A DNA stretch of 64,000 bases from Episyrphus balteatus (taxonomy: Eukaryota; Arthropoda; Insecta; Diptera; Syrphidae). Position 1 is the first letter of the stretch. Every line of letters starts with the position of its first letter. This document shows, in pieces, positions 11,962 through 25,019 of this stretch. The stretch lies in assembly GCF_945859705.1 (NCBI RefSeq), contig NC_079136.1:7481501-7545500 (forward strand), in the 5' to 3' direction. A model generated the notes under the pieces. It was not told where the DNA came from, did not search any database, and worked only from the letters and a program-made list of their open reading frames with translations. The position numbers were made by a program, and so were the translations under genes.

Positions 11962-13648
11962 TATATAATAAATCAATAAATTAATATATTTCTTTATCAT
12001 TTTTCATTCATGAAAATTATTTTGATGATCAGTGAAGATTTTGTTTGTTTATTTTTTTTTTTGTTGATATTCATGGTAAATAATTGATGTGCGTAGAATT
12101 TTTATGAAAAACACAATACAGATTATAAGAATGAGTTTGTATTTTTTTTTTCTTTTTATTTTGTTCAAATTATTTACTTTTTTTTTTCTAAAGTCCTTTT
12201 TCTTTTTTTTTTTATTCTTTATTTTCTAAGAAGTCACGAAGTATGGTGTGATGATGTTGAAATTGAACCCTTAGTTTATCTCTTTACGTGTCGTTAAATT
12301 TTCCAATTGACTTCATTTTCTCGCCAAAGTATGGAAGATGGTTGATATGGGATATTTTATTATAAAATCATTCATACATACTCCAGATATAGGTATATTT
12401 ATGTATATCTTTATTCTCGTTATACACTTTTTGAAGTGTTGGATGGATGGAAGAGGATGTGATTATTATGATGGTATCATTTTATTTGATTAAATATATC
12501 TATCTATATATCTTCTTAGCACCTTTCAACTGTGTGTTTAAAGATATATAGGGGAGGTATAGAAAATTAATACTTCTTAATGGATATCAGGTATACTTAC
12601 TCTCTTATTATACACCTCCTGTCTCTATTGATGATGATTATGGAGGAGGAAGAAGTTCAAAATTGAGGTGTTTTGAAGTTTGTATTTTTTTTTTTTTTTT
12701 GTTTTTTGTTTAATAAATTTAATTGAGATAGGAAGGTTAAGATGAGTTCACGGAAGTAATATGGGAAATACTCGTATAAGTATATTGAATTACTTTTGTA
12801 TTCACTTTTGGTAAAATTAATTTTAAGAAACTTGGAGGTTTGAATATTAGTTACAGTTTCTTTGAGTTAATGTATCTTTTACTGAAAATTTTCATTTGAA
12901 GTTTTTCTTTTTTGTGTGAATTTGTGCCAAGTTTTTAAATATTTTTAAAATTTAGAAATTTATTGAAAAATAAATATTATTTCAATGAGATATTAAATTT
13001 TGTTTTTATGGAAAATATTTGAGTTGTTAGCTAAGTTAAATACCTATGTGATTTATTACATTTTTGTACATATTTTTTTAATTTCACAAATAGAACTCAA
13101 ATTATAATTTTTAAATGACTCTCCGTCGGCAAACGAAAAATTCTTTTTTCTTATTTCTATTGTATATTTATTTTTTTTTTATACAAAATTGTATTAAATA
13201 GCATAGAAAAAATATTCTTTTCTGTTATAGTTACTCCAAAGTACCTCAAAATCATACACAAATTATGTTTTATTTAAATCCGTCGGAAAATTGTTCCTAA
13301 CAAGTAATTTCAAAAGATTTAACTATTTGTTTTGTTTTTTTTTTTTTTTTCATTTTTCTATTATGCATAACTCATTTCTGTTTGAAGGGATGTTGGAATT
13401 ACAGTGAACTCCCTTCTTTTTACTTTTATATCCAAATACTATTTAGAAATCTCGAATCGATGATTGATAATTTAACATACCTAAGTAAATTATTTTATTT
13501 TTTCTAACGTGGGACCAAAACCGCTATAATTTTTAATAGGCTACCGATTTGTACGTTGCTAAGAAATATTGATCGTGTAAAAAATTAGACCATATGATTT
13601 GCTATTGCAAAATTAAGAGTTAGTCATCAGCTAGGTACTACAACAGAA

Positions 13649-13736
13649 TTTACTCCATCCTCGAAAAAAAAAATACCCTTTCATACAAAATATTTACTCC
13701 ATCCTCGAAAAAAAAAATACCCTTTCACCCAAAAAT
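13649..13736 (+). repeat. 44-bp tandem duplication
   Basis: Two adjacent copies (13649-13692, 13693-13736) beginning TTTACTCCATCCTCG and ending in an ATACCCTTTCA stretch, with only a few differences near the 3' end. The A-run plus ACCCTTTC core also appears in the diverged repeats at 52157-52332 and 52620-52860. Confidence 0.85.
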
Positions 13737-15011
13737 AAGTCCTTTATTCTTGGTTTCTCTCCCAAATGCAACGTTGTTACAAAATTTCGTTAGTAAAATT
13801 TTTAATAAATTTCGCTACAATTCTTAGGTTTTTAACGATTTATCGCAAAATTTCCCCTTTTATCGAAATTTATGCAAAAGTTGTAGAAAAATGTCATGTT
13901 TTTTTTATTATCTTGAACGAAATTAATTGAAAAATAACGAAGGTTTGTAAAAATGTACGTTTTTATGTTGCAATTAAGCTTGAATTTTAATCAATGATAT
14001 TAATTTTTTGATACAGCATTTTTGTTGATAACAAACCGGGATGTACTTGAACTTTAAGATCTTATTTTTAATTAATATATTTAAACAATATTTATTTTAA
14101 AATTATACGATACCTAAATTTTTTATTAAAAATTAGTTGAAAATTGGTTTAAAAAATTTTTATTCAATTTTGACCGAGAATTTCCAATATTTTGGTAAGA
14201 AAATCAAATATTAGTTTCGTTCAACAAACGATTGGGTGGTAGTTTCATACCGAAATTCAGCAGTTTATCCATTTTCAAATTTTCAAAATTCAAACATTTT
14301 TTCATCAACTTTTTCAATTTTTTTTTTTTATTTCTTTTTATTTTTTAATTAGTATTTTGCTTTAAACAAAATTCAAACTTACTTAAAAATATAAACGAAG
14401 TTTTTAATACTACATCTTTAATTTTTCACATACCCATTTTCTGCTAATTACTTAATTAATTATATTGCCCTCCGAAATTCTCTTTGACACTGATCTATTG
14501 GCTTAGCGAGTGATCAAAAGTTTATTAATTGGAATTTAATCAGCAACTCAAGGATTAAGTCAAAAATCAATAAATTTCTGAGTAGAGAAACATAAATCTG
14601 AGATATTTGTTTTAGAAAATTAGAAAATACAATTCTCTGTTAATTGTTAAATTGTTGGCTACAAAATTTTAAGGAATAAAGTTATTTCATATAATTTCAA
14701 ATAACGTTCATATATTTAAAAGGAACACATTTAATTAATTATCTTAAGAGAATTCGTTAAGTGTGTGTGGCCGATAAACTATCGTTTGGCTGGTTCGATT
14801 TTGGTAATTTTTTTTGTGTTTGAAAGGTATTTATACGTAGATGGTTTGTATCAAAAAAAAAAAAAAAAAAATACCTTTTTCCCCATTTTTACATATCTGA
14901 CAATTTGTACGAGTAAAGAAACACTCTGGCTTTTTAAAATTTTTAACTTAGCTTAATTTGTTAACAAATTTATTGAGACAGGCTTTCAAAATAATTATTT
15001 CAAAAATTTCG

Positions 15012-15539
15012 GCAATGGCAAAAGTATTACAAAAGTGTCAGATTATTGTGTGGGATTAGAGCACAATGGTGAACAAAAAGTAACTTGAAGCCTTAGATCG
15101 CACCTTGAAGGATTTGCGAGGAAAAATCCTGTATGATTCTTTTGGCTGGTGACTTTTGACAAACTTTGTTGGTTATACCAAGTTCCACTGCTGCAGACGA
15201 ATTGAATGCCTGCTTAAAATCTTCGATTTTGTGGCGATACGTCAGAAAGTTTACGTTGACCACAAAGGTTCGTGTGCAGTTACAAAACGATATATCTGCA
15301 CAAATCGGTTGACACAATCACAAAATGAAAGCGATGTAGTGAACTATCCAACTGAGTTTTTGAATTCATTGGATATATCAGGACTACCGTCACATAATTT
15401 TTGTAATGGTACAAGACTTGCCGTGAAGAAGTTAATGGCAAATCAAATTGAATCTACCATTTTTTGTGGAAAATTCAAAGGCAAAGATGTTTTGATTCCT
15501 CCAACTCCAATGATTCCCTCAGATTTGCCAGTTGTTTGA
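15012..15539 (+). pseudogene. Helitron Pif1-like helicase remnant
   Basis: The plus strand shows, in order, MAKVLQKCQIIVWD (Walker B region), LEALDRTLKDLRG, GDF-QT followed by VIPSSTAADELNACLK, WRYVRKFTLTTKVRVQLQND, and then LNSLDISGLPSHNF joined to CNGTRLAVKKL and GKFKGKDVLI with IPSDLPV. These match the C-terminal helicase of Rep/Hel proteins of rolling-circle Helitrons. In-frame stops (where Glu, Ser and Arg codons are expected) and at least two frameshifts break it, and about 20 residues appear deleted between HNF and CNG. A weak continuation (SRVG-like at about 15840) may follow. No CTRR end with hairpin was identified. It is a dead fragment, not an active element. Confidence 0.9.
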
Positions 15540-16740
15540 TTTTGATCACTTTCTGTTTAAACTGTCATTAATATAGGTAGAAATATCATTCCAAACATAT
15601 CGGTGCAAATGTTATTTTATAATAGATTAAAGTATAACCATTCTACGTCAACTAAAATATATGAAAATATATTGATAAAAATGTCCATATTTTTTTTCAA
15701 GATTCACTATCTAAAGGGACAACTTTTTAGATGTATTTTGGCCCGTATATTAAAAAGCATTACAATCAATTGGTTAATGTTCACTACAATAAACAAGTTC
15801 TTTTTTTCGGTTTTAATTTATTTTCAGATAGGTTCAATTTTTTCAAGAGTGGGGGTTAGCTAGTATTTTAATAAGCAAAGGTATTTACACACGGTTTAAA
15901 AAATTAATTGTTTCTTTATAAGTTACTTACCGTAATTTTGAGTTCGTCCCTATAACGCCTTTGGGTCAATTTTTTTTCTAATTTAATTCCATTGTTCTTA
16001 ATTTTTTTTTTTAAATTAAATTACTAATCATCTTAAAATTACAGTATTTATTCCAGAATCAATTTGAAATTCCCTGAAATATGTATATAAATTTTCTTTT
16101 CTGATAGCATTACAAAATAACAATGCAAATTAAAACAAGCTCCATCCATGTGCAATAAAATTTCTCAGAAAATATGTGTACTACAGGTACAAATATTTTC
16201 AAAGAAACATTTTGTAAACTACGAGAAATAACAAAAATCAATTTAACTCCTGTCATGCATTTTATTCAAAAATAGATTTCCATGTAAATTAAATTTATTT
16301 CTGAAAAATAGTATATATCCACCTGCTAGAGAGATTTTTCTAGGATATAAAAAAAACCCTTTTTACTATCTTCACTAAAGAATAAAAAAAATATGTTTTT
16401 TTTTATGAAAGGATTACATAATTTTCAATGAAAAAAAAAAAAAAAATAAATAAAGAAAAGTTGTATGATTTCAATAAACTTGGTAAACTAATGGATATTG
16501 ATAACCTACACAAAAAAAAAATAATATTTTTTATTTTTGTAATCCCTTTTTAAGTTTGTGAAAAAAAAAGTTTCTTTTCATTTCAAGTTTTCATTAAAAA
16601 CTTTTAATTTCAAGTCCTATTTTTCATTCAATTCCATAATATAGTTCTTATTGCTGACTATAATGTGTCTCTCTCTTTTGCCTTCTCTCATTTTTCGCAA
16701 ACTTACAAACAAAAAATTTTTTCTTCTTCCTTTTTCTTGC
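15540..16740. other. AT-rich DNA ending in a polypyrimidine tract
   Basis: May hold the decayed tail of the Helitron gene to about 15863. From 16665 pyrimidine-rich stretches increase and lead into the strong acceptor at 16741-16742. Confidence 0.45.
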
Positions 16741-16742
16741 AG

Positions 16743-16777
16743 CACTCAGCGGAGAAAATCGTTTCCATCTAAAATAA
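16743..16777 (+). CDS. Candidate alternative terminal exon
   Basis: A strong acceptor (TTCTTCTTCCTTTTTCTTGCAG) precedes a short open segment that in phase 1 reads LSGENRFHLK then TAA at 16775-16777. The phase matches the donor at 10012, with Ala formed across the junction. Joined that way the product would be only about 26 residues, so this might instead be the last exon of a longer upstream transcript, or a fortuitous acceptor; other frames also end quickly (HSAEKIVSI then stop). About 1.2 kb of low-complexity AT-rich DNA follows, like fly 3' UTRs. Homology not recognised. Confidence 0.3.
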
Positions 16778-18000
16778 ATTTAAATTCCACAAAAAAAAAA
16801 AAAAAACAAATCTAAAAAAAAAAATGATAAGAACTTGAAAATAACAAAAAAATCCCAAATCAAAATATTCATATAAATTAAAATAAAAAGAATATAAATC
16901 AAATAACAGTGGTTGTGTCTTACAAGCAAATATATATAAAAAAATAAAAAAAAAAAAAACAATTTAAGAATGTTTATTTATTCATGACGACAAAAGAATT
17001 GAAAATTAAGTTACGAAAAAATATTATGTGTAGAGATACAAATCAAAAAATAAAAAAAAAATATATAAGAAAAGTTTTTTCATTGCGCAGCACTACAGTG
17101 ACAAGCAAATCCACCTTTTTATAAGTGAAAATAAAAAAAAAAATAAATAAAATTAAAACTAAATTACAAAATAATATTATATTCTAGATATAAATGTAAT
17201 AATATTAACACACACTCCAAACTAATCTTTTACTAACTGTCTTTGAATATAATAAATAAAAAAATAAATTCTGAATCTCTCGTGTGGTTGTGAAAATAAG
17301 TTGTATAGAAAAATAAAACAAAAAATACATATTACTAACAAATAAAATTAATAAAACATCTAAAAAAAAATATATATACATATATATTTTTAAATGCAGT
17401 CATAAAATTTTATTATACATAAATATATATATATAAATATATCTATATACATATAGAGAAATGAAACTATAAGAAGTGTTATATACGTATGTAATATATA
17501 TTACCATGTGCTATAACTGCTCCATGATTAGAATATAGTATTTAAATTAAAAAAAAAAAAACAAAAAAACGAATTGTTGTTGAAGTAATAGTTTTAAAAT
17601 TATTAATTAAAAAAATAAAATAAAAAAACACATCTCAATCAACCGTCCTCTATACAAAGTGTTTAATTTAATTTTTTTTTTGACAAAAAAAAAATCAAGT
17701 TATTTAATGGCAGTAATAAAAAAATAAACGTTACTAATAAAAAAATAATATGCAAATAAAATTTAAGAAATCACATTTTCTATTATAATAAATATTCTCA
17801 ATAACCTAAAAATCTAGAAATAAATGTTTACAAAATAATAAATATATATATATTTCATATGTGTGTAAAAAACAAAAAAAAAAAAAAAATAAAAACTGTA
17901 GATAAAAGTAGTGCTCATGTTACATAAATTTTCATTGAATGTTGCGTATAAAATACACCACATTTGGATTATCAACAAGAATAAATTCAATAGAAATATA
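16778..18000 (+). other. Possible long AT-rich 3' UTR
   Basis: Extremely AT-rich with many AATAAA words and (TA)n tracts at 17370-17455, without recognisable transposons. It follows the candidate terminal exon, so a 3' UTR is possible; equally it may be simple intronic sequence. Confidence 0.25.
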
Positions 18001-19169
18001 AAACAAAAACCTGATTGACTTCAATGTTGAGAATCAAATGGATAATAGATAAGGAGTAAAATTAATTTACATTTTATTTGAGGAAAACAAAGGTATGTTA
18101 CAAATTTTGTTTTAATATTTCAAGTAGAAAGTAGCTTTATGTAGTGTAATATCTCCATAATATTGTTTATGCAATTGTATTGGAAATGATTTTATCAGGG
18201 GCTTATTCATTTGCCCTTTGGAATAATTGCAACAAAAAAATTTAAAAAAAATTTGAAACCTTACCTCTCCAAAATTACGATCTAGAAAGTATGAAACAAG
18301 AAAATATTGTTATCTAAAACTGGCATCAATTTCATGCAACGTCATAGAGCTTATAACTTGTGGACAAGCAAGACGCTTCTAAAGATATCTAATTTGTCAG
18401 ATTACGATAAGTAGCTTAGAAGCTATAATGCCGCATTAAATACATATCGGTTAAGCACAAAACCTTGATTTTGACTTTGGCGTAGTCAGGTAAAAATGAG
18501 TTATGTTTTTGTTTATTTTTTTTTTTGCGAAAGAGCATTTTCACTATATGAACAATTTATTAACAAAATTTACAAAAAAAAAAAACAAAAAGAAATGAAA
18601 CAATTCGAAAAATTACTTTTGAAACATATTTTGGCCTCTAATTTTTTAGTCACAGAAATTGCGATCACTTCCAAAAATTTATAATGACAATAAAAAAATA
18701 AAATGGGTTAAAAAAGACGGGGCTGCAAATAATTAATTATTTTGATCTTTACAACATTGTATTTAAACTTAGCAGAAAAGGAGGTTAGGTATGAGCACAG
18801 TAAACCGATTTTTCATTAAAGGATGATATTTTAAAACTATTATAAAAATGATAATTTCACAAACCATTACCACCAATAAACAATAATTTTCAAGTATGTA
18901 TCGCTAAATGAAAATTCCGGTCACTGCGGCGTATGCGTAACATTTTTTCTAGTGAACAAAATTTTCTTTATCTTACCAAACTAATGCAACATTTTATGGT
19001 ACTTTTGAAAACCTGCATCAAGTTAAATTTTCCAAAATGTTTGTTTTTATTTCCTTCAAAAAGATAAGAATACAATAATTTCTTATTATATTATATTTCT
19101 AATTCTCTTCATATGCTTACGGGATATACAAATTTTCAAACATTTTTGTAAAGAAAAGGAGACTGGGCA
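18001..19169. other. Noncoding DNA
   Basis: No gene. Contains copy 4 of the dispersed word on the minus strand. The open frame near 18496 is low complexity. Confidence 0.45.
18919..18940 (-). repeat. Dispersed 22-bp word, copy 4
   Basis: On the minus strand reads TTACGCATACGCCGCAGTGA, preceded on that strand by an A-rich tract and TTTGTTCACTAG. Confidence 0.75.
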
Positions 19170-20335
19170 TTTTGGCCCATTGGTGTAACACATTGATACA
19201 TACATCAAATAAAAGGTCTCGATGAGTGTACTATTTTTTTTGTATGGGCACAAGTCTGTATCTCGTGCAGGGAAAGTGCAGTGATGCATTTTATGTTCAA
19301 AAGTGTATGAAATAAAATTCAGAAAAGTATACATTTTGATTAGACGCTCGATTAAATTGTTTCAAAAACATTACATAACTGTGTTGGAAGTTCAATTGGG
19401 CTATTCCATCACCAGTTTTCACCCATGACGCAATACATTTTTCGGTTTTTAGAACACTTTTGTATGGGACGTGGCTCATTTGTGTAACACATTGAGACAT
19501 ACTTCAAATAAAAGGTCTCGATGAGTGTATTATTTTTTTATATGGGCAAAAGTCTGTATCCCGTGCAGGGAAAGTGCATTATCTAATAAAATTCCGAAAG
19601 GCATACATTTTGACTAGATGCTCGATTGATTTGATTCAAAAACATTATAATAACAGTGTTCTATTGGACTAATCCCTCACCTGCTTTTATTTTCAAAAAA
19701 ATGCATTTATCGATTTTTATGGGTTTATGAAATTGAGTAATTAAATGATTTTCAGTACTTTGAAGTCGTGTGCGAAACTACCTTGTTGGTTTTAAAATAA
19801 TTTAAATATACGAAGGTTGTGACTAATTTTTCAAAAATGCAACTCAAACTATAAGTTTTATTACTAATAAAATGTTGGTATATATTATGAATTTAAACGG
19901 CATGGATTTAGTCTTTTCTTCACCTTTTTTTGTTCTAAAAACACAAACATTGTAAAATAACCTTGAATACTTTTTGAACATAAAATGCACCACTGCACTT
20001 TCCCTGTACGAGATAGAATCTTTTGTCCATACAAAGAAATAATAAGCTCATTGAAATCTTTCATCTGATGTATGTCTCAATGTGTTACACCAATGAGTCA
20101 CGTCCCATACAAATGTGTTCTAAAAACCGAAAAATTCAAACTGGTGATGGAATATTCCAATTGAATTTCCAACACCGTTATTATAATGTTTTTGAATCAA
20201 GTTAATCGAGCATCTAGTCGAAATGTATACTTTTCTGAATTTTATTACATACATTTTTGAATAAAAAATGCATCACTGCACTTTAACTGCACGAGATACA
20301 AACTTTTCCCCATATAAAAAATAATACACTCAACG
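19170..20335. repeat. Inverted pair of about 300-bp tandem units
   Basis: The left arm has one full and one partial copy of a unit of about 299 bp (TGTAACACATTGA at 19184 and again, slightly changed, at 19483; CAGGGAAAGTGCA at about 19268 and 19566). The right arm (about 19968-20335) carries the same unit in reverse orientation, again about 1.3 copies (CTGCACTTTCCCTG at about 19994 and CTGCACTTTAACTG near 20277). The unit includes TATGGGACGTGGCTCA and TCTCGATGAGTG. Predicted frames with MYVSMCYTN recur simply because the unit recurs. It is a composite palindrome, perhaps a nonautonomous transposon or dispersed satellite. Confidence 0.8.
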
Positions 20336-23177
20336 AAAACGGCAAAAATTTCAAAAAAAAAATTTAAAAAAATAAAATTTTTGATTTATGCACAAATTTT
20401 TGAATGCAATATTTGAAAAGAATTAAAAACCAATAAAACTGCATTTAAAATTATGTGATAGGTGAAAGCAAAAACTACGAAAACAGCTAATAATTTCAAA
20501 AACCGAAAAAAAATATAAAAAAATTTTTTAACGGGAAATTTTGAATGTAGTCTTTTAAAGGAACTATTTTCCAACCAGAAACAACACACATTTTAAAAAT
20601 AGATGATTTAACTCGAGAGAAAAAAAATTTTGTGTATGAGTTAAAAATTTCCCATACAAATTTGTATGGGGAAAGTATGACCTTAGAGGCACGGGTTAAT
20701 GACCTCCAAAAAATTTATTTTTGCTAAATTCCCCGTATTTAGGCCCTAAACTTTCGATCTGGGGGGTGTCACCCCCGAAAACATCACTTTGGGAAATAAC
20801 GGACACCCTAATATGTATCCTTTAAAAAAATTTTAAAATTAAAATATTGTAAAAAAACTAACGAAAAACTATTCGATAAAGAGAAAAACATGACATTTTT
20901 GGTGTTTTTACTAAATAGTCCATTTTTATCCTTTAGGCATTAATAGATATTGAAAATGTAACGGAAAAAAGAAAATACTTTATTTTTCAACATAATGGTC
21001 AAAAATTGAATACGGCTAAAATTGGATAAAATATGGACTTTCAAAATCTACTGTTTTTGGTCTCTTTGAGCCATTTTTCTATGAATTTGCAAAACGAGTA
21101 AAATTTTCACTGCTCTCGATTACAACAGTTTTATGGACCGTTTACTGTCATTCCGTATGAAAGCGTAGGGATGTTCTCTAGAACTGTAAGGAAGCAAATC
21201 CATGATGATTTAATTTTAAGTTGCGTGGTTTCCCCGCTACCAGCTTTTGAACTTTTGCAAAACGTCATTTTCATGTTACTATATTTTGGCGTATTCATCG
21301 ACTTTCCCTGGATTCCGAGATTTTACATATTTTATGCTTAATTTGACTCGACTAAATAGGAACTAACATAAATAAATTAATAATTTTAATATAATTTTTT
21401 TTTTGTTTTTTTGACTGTCAATATTTTTTTAAATTATAAATTTCTTGAGCCCAAACTCTATACTATTTTTGAGCCCGTGCTAATTTGACAACCGATTTAG
21501 TGAACAGACAAATAAAATATTTCTTTTTCACTATTAGCTTAAATTAAAAAAAAAAAACATCACAAAAAATAAGAATTTAGCAAATAAAATACCAAAAGAG
21601 AATCAAAAATTTCTTCAGTGAAATGACGCATGGACTATGTATTTAATATCAAACAAAAAAATCTAATGATTAATCTAAGATTCTTAATTTTGCTAACACA
21701 TTATTCTTTAACTATGTGATTTTTCTTCTTTAACATGATTTTTTTTTTCTTCCTCAATAACATCATTGCGTGCGTTAGTTAAAGCTTTTGGCCATTTTCA
21801 TTGCTTAAAAAATCTATTTGACGGCAAGTGTATGACATGCCATCCCATCTCATTTGTCTTAAAGTCCTTGTTTCTTTTTCTTCTTTTCGTCTTTTTTTTT
21901 CTATTCATAAAAGAGGCTTGTTTTTATATTAAATTTAATAATAAAACCCATTCATTCATTTATTATAATATAGAATGTCACAAGAAGAAAATTTTTTGTT
22001 GTTGATTTATTCCTTCTTGCTAAAATGATAATTCCAAAATAGCAAACCCACGCAAAAATCATCAACTCGGAAATTATAAACGAAACCAGCTGTGCAAAGG
22101 AAGATTTTCCGCATGTATCTGTCAGATTACAGAACAAGTAACATCAATTTTTGCTTCAAGAATTACGTAAAACAAATAACCAAAAAAAAAAAAACAAAAA
22201 AATATATACAAAATTACAAAAAAATGAAATCCAAGTGACAGTGCGGTTTGTCAAATGCAGATTTGTATTTCTAACCTAACTCCAGGGATGCTTTTGCTCT
22301 GCTCTGATCCTTGCAAAAGGTGAAATTAGAATGAAGTTTAATACTTTGATTGATGTGACACATTTTATATATATACGAAAGGTATAGTGTACCTGTATTT
22401 CCACCACATATGCATTGAATCCCATGGCAATTTATATCTTTACGTAACGTATATTTTGTTTACTCTAAGCTGATTGATGTTTATACAAAATGAAATGAAA
22501 AACAACATAAAACAGCGAGTGGGTTAGGTACCACTTCTCTTTAAAAAAAAAAATGTTTATTCCAATTTAATTACAGTAAACACCTTTCTTCTGCTCCTCA
22601 AAACCTCAACAAAAAAAAATTCTCGTCACATGGACGATAAAGAGACTGTTGATGACATTTAAAAAAAATATATCAGAAAACACCAAATCTAACATTATTG
22701 TTTGTTTGTTCAACACTCAAAAGATGATTTTAATTAAAATGTGTTGTAAAATTTGAACGAAAACACACGAAAGCATCAGAAAGTCGTTAACATTATTTGA
22801 TTGTGTTTTTATTGATGTCACTCAGCAGAGTTTTTGGTTTGAAATTAAACAAAAAAAAATTGAATTTTTAAATGTATTTACATGACAACACGTTTGTAGT
22901 TTAATTAATTGTTTCTCTTTTTTTTCAAATATCAACAACGGCGATAAAAATTAAAGTTAAATGGAAAGACTTTTAGAAAGAAAATTCAAATAAATTTTTG
23001 GTTGAAAATTCACACAGTAAACTTAGAAAATAATGGGAAGTTATTAATATACTATTGTTGAACTGAAGTCAAAATACCGTAAAGATTAAATTGCATTTGC
23101 AAATAAAAATGATAACGTAACGGTTCCTGCTGCAGTTGCAAACATTTTTAACAACTATTTTACATATATATGTGTAA
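20336..23177. other. Noncoding DNA with a short perfect palindrome
   Basis: No gene found. CCCATACAAATTTGTATGGG at 20651-20670 is a perfect 20-bp palindrome. The block 20690-20815 (with GGGGGGTGTCACCCCC and GGACACCCTAATATG) resembles the end of an old dispersed repeat. The remainder is AT-rich. Confidence 0.45.
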
Positions 23178-23393
23178 GGTCTCATAAGAAAACCTCGTAA
23201 CTCCACTTTTTTTCAAAAATGACTTTTGAATGCCATTCTTTAGAAAATATGTCAGCGGAGCAACCCAAAAAATTTGGGGTCATTCCGAAAACTGTAAATA
23301 GACTTAAATTCAAATTTTGCACAGCGCGTTTCTTTCCAACTACTCTCCTGTAAAATTTTGATTTTGGGAGTTACGAGGTTTTCTCATGAGACC
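23178..23393. mobile_element. 216-bp element with 27-bp terminal inverted repeats
   Basis: The left end starts GGTCTCATAAGAAAACCTCG and continues TAACTCC; the right end is its reverse complement with one mismatch (26 of 27). No open frame. The flanks do not show an obvious duplication, so the superfamily is not assigned. The high arm identity suggests relatively recent amplification or conversion. Confidence 0.75.
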
Positions 23394-23639
23394 GACGATA
23401 TGTATGTCTTTCAATCGTAGTGATTTTCCAATGTCTTGTGATTTATGCTCAAAATCAGTAGGTAGCTAATTCCTGAGTTTAGGTACTTAAAGAAAAAATA
23501 GAAATAAATATATTAAATTCCCTAGAAATTTCCAATTCTTCTGCAGACGATAGAATTAACTTTTCGAAAAAACTTACCTACTTTTTATTTTTAATGTGTT
23601 GAAGGATGCTTTTCCTTAGTCACTTAAAATTGCTTATGT

Positions 23640-23840
23640 TATTTCTGCCTTCAAAAATGGAAATCGTAAAAATATACGCGAGCGGAGATCTATCATGTTT
23701 TGTAGAGCTGGTCGCACTGATTACGAAACGGTATTTAAAAAGTCTCAAACACCCCCAAAATCTGGAGTTAGGGGTAAAAAACGGTTTTTTTGACCTTCAC
23801 CCTTTGAAAAAAATCTAGCTTCGTCAAATTTTTACCCATT
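23640..23840 (+). repeat. Dispersed repeat, forward copy of an inverted pair
   Basis: About 190 bp including CGTAAAAATATACGCGAGCG and GTCGCACTGATTACGAAACG. The same sequence, reversed and diverged by perhaps 15 percent, occurs at about 25905-26075. The open frames over both copies are shadows of the repeat. Confidence 0.75.
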
Positions 23841-24012
23841 TTCGATTTTACAGTTTCTGATAGGAGATAAATATACATTTTCAACAATGTATAAAACATG
23901 AAACTCGGTTAAACCACCTAGAATTTATAAGCTCTCAAAGTTCAAAAATTCCATTTTTTTCGACATCAAATTAAAGTATATATTTTCACAACAACATGCT
24001 GTTTTAAAAATA
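23841..24012. other. Noncoding spacer
   Basis: AT-rich, probably part of the same dispersed repeat family as the preceding copy. Confidence 0.3.
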
Positions 24013-24476
24013 CACTGCCGGTCACTTGAATACGTCCACATTTTAGTTCAATTTTTGTCCCAATGCATCGTTGATTTCGGCCTAATTCAAAGACTTCTTT
24101 TATTTTCGCCATTTTTTCCGCGCCTAATGATTTTTTCCGACCCGTTTTCGTCCTTACAGGTTATACACAATCAGATTTATTGCCAGTCACAATTTTGAGA
24201 CCAACAGACCCACGCAACTCATCATTTATTAACATTTTTGCTTATGAACGTATTCAGATGAGCCATAAAATATGCTTGTTTTTTATGAATAGATTTGGTC
24301 TAGCTACCGTGTGAGAAGAACGGTAGGTCCCAAGACAATTTTTTTTCTCCTAAACTAAGCGCATAAAGATGTTCTCTCGTTACGAATGTAAAAAAGATCT
24401 ACCATTGCAATAAATACCAAGACAGGCTAAAAATAAGATGAAATAAAATGTGGACGTATTCAAGTGACCGGCAGTG
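24013..24476. mobile_element. Tc1/mariner-type MITE, 464 bp
   Basis: Perfect 33-bp terminal inverted repeats beginning CACTGCCGGTCACTTGAATA, each flanked by TA (24011-24012 and 24477-24478). The TA target and CACTG-type ends fit the Tc1/mariner superfamily. No transposase frame remains. A partial internal copy of the end (GAACGTATTCAGATGAG near 24246) lies between the arms. Confidence 0.9.
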
Positions 24477-24488
24477 TATATTCTAAAA

Positions 24489-24859
24489 TAACACTGGTCA
24501 ACAAGGTTTTTGTCACAACAATCAAAATATACTTTTCTAGTAGTTTTTGATGTGCTGAACTCGAAAAATTTAAATAGCGGTCTTTGAATCAGAAACAACA
24601 CTGGCCAACCAAATTAAACTTTTTTTGCCACAAAAATCAAAATATACTTCTGATACTTCCGCAATCAGAAAAATTTTATTAGCCTTAGTTCTTGAAATAT
24701 TACCGTTATAGAATGCAAAATAAAGGTTTTTTTTACAACGGTTATATTTCCAGAACGGAGGCTAATAGAATTTTTCTGATTGCGGATTCGAGCTCAGCTA
24801 CCCAAAAACCTTCAGAAAAGTATATTGTGGTTCTTGTGGCAAAAATTCTGTGACCAGTG
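24489..24859. repeat. Large inverted repeat, CACTGGTC family
   Basis: CACTGGCCAACC (24599) and GTGACCAGTG (ending 24859) bound a 261-bp inverted repeat whose arms include CCGCAATCAGAAAAAT and AATATTACCGTTAT. A partial extra copy of the left arm lies at 24489-24598. The arm sequence AATCAAAATATACTT links it to the foldback at 2386-2582, and another diverged arm appears at about 25020-25100. Confidence 0.75.
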
Positions 24860-25019
24860 ACTTAATCTTTAAATTAAGTTTAGTTTCTCTTTGGCTTATT
24901 AACTGAAACTTACGATATCTCGAGCAATAAAAGAGATATCAGGAAAATTTAAACAGTTTTTGTTCTTATAATCACCGTTACAAATTTTTTTGTAAAACAT
25001 ATCCTCGAAAAAAGCCTAA

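Larger units (their letters stand above)
10013..16742 (+). other. Putative intron 1, proximal part
   Basis: Begins with the donor after the candidate first exon. The first 2.5 kb look like regulatory DNA (separate entry) and carry GT and GAT microsatellites. From about 12.7 kb it becomes homopolymer-rich. It holds copy 3 of the dispersed word, a 44-bp tandem duplication and a Helitron helicase pseudogene. Confidence 0.4.

Noticed and set aside
15093..15317. Minus-strand 74-codon frame
   Set aside because: Antisense shadow of the Helitron helicase remnant.
19086..20205. Several frames sharing MYVSMCYTN
   Set aside because: They recur because the 300-bp repeat unit recurs; frames are broken differently in each copy.
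20780..20820. GGACACCCTAATATG considered as a transposon end
   Set aside because: No inverted partner or target duplication found within several kilobases.
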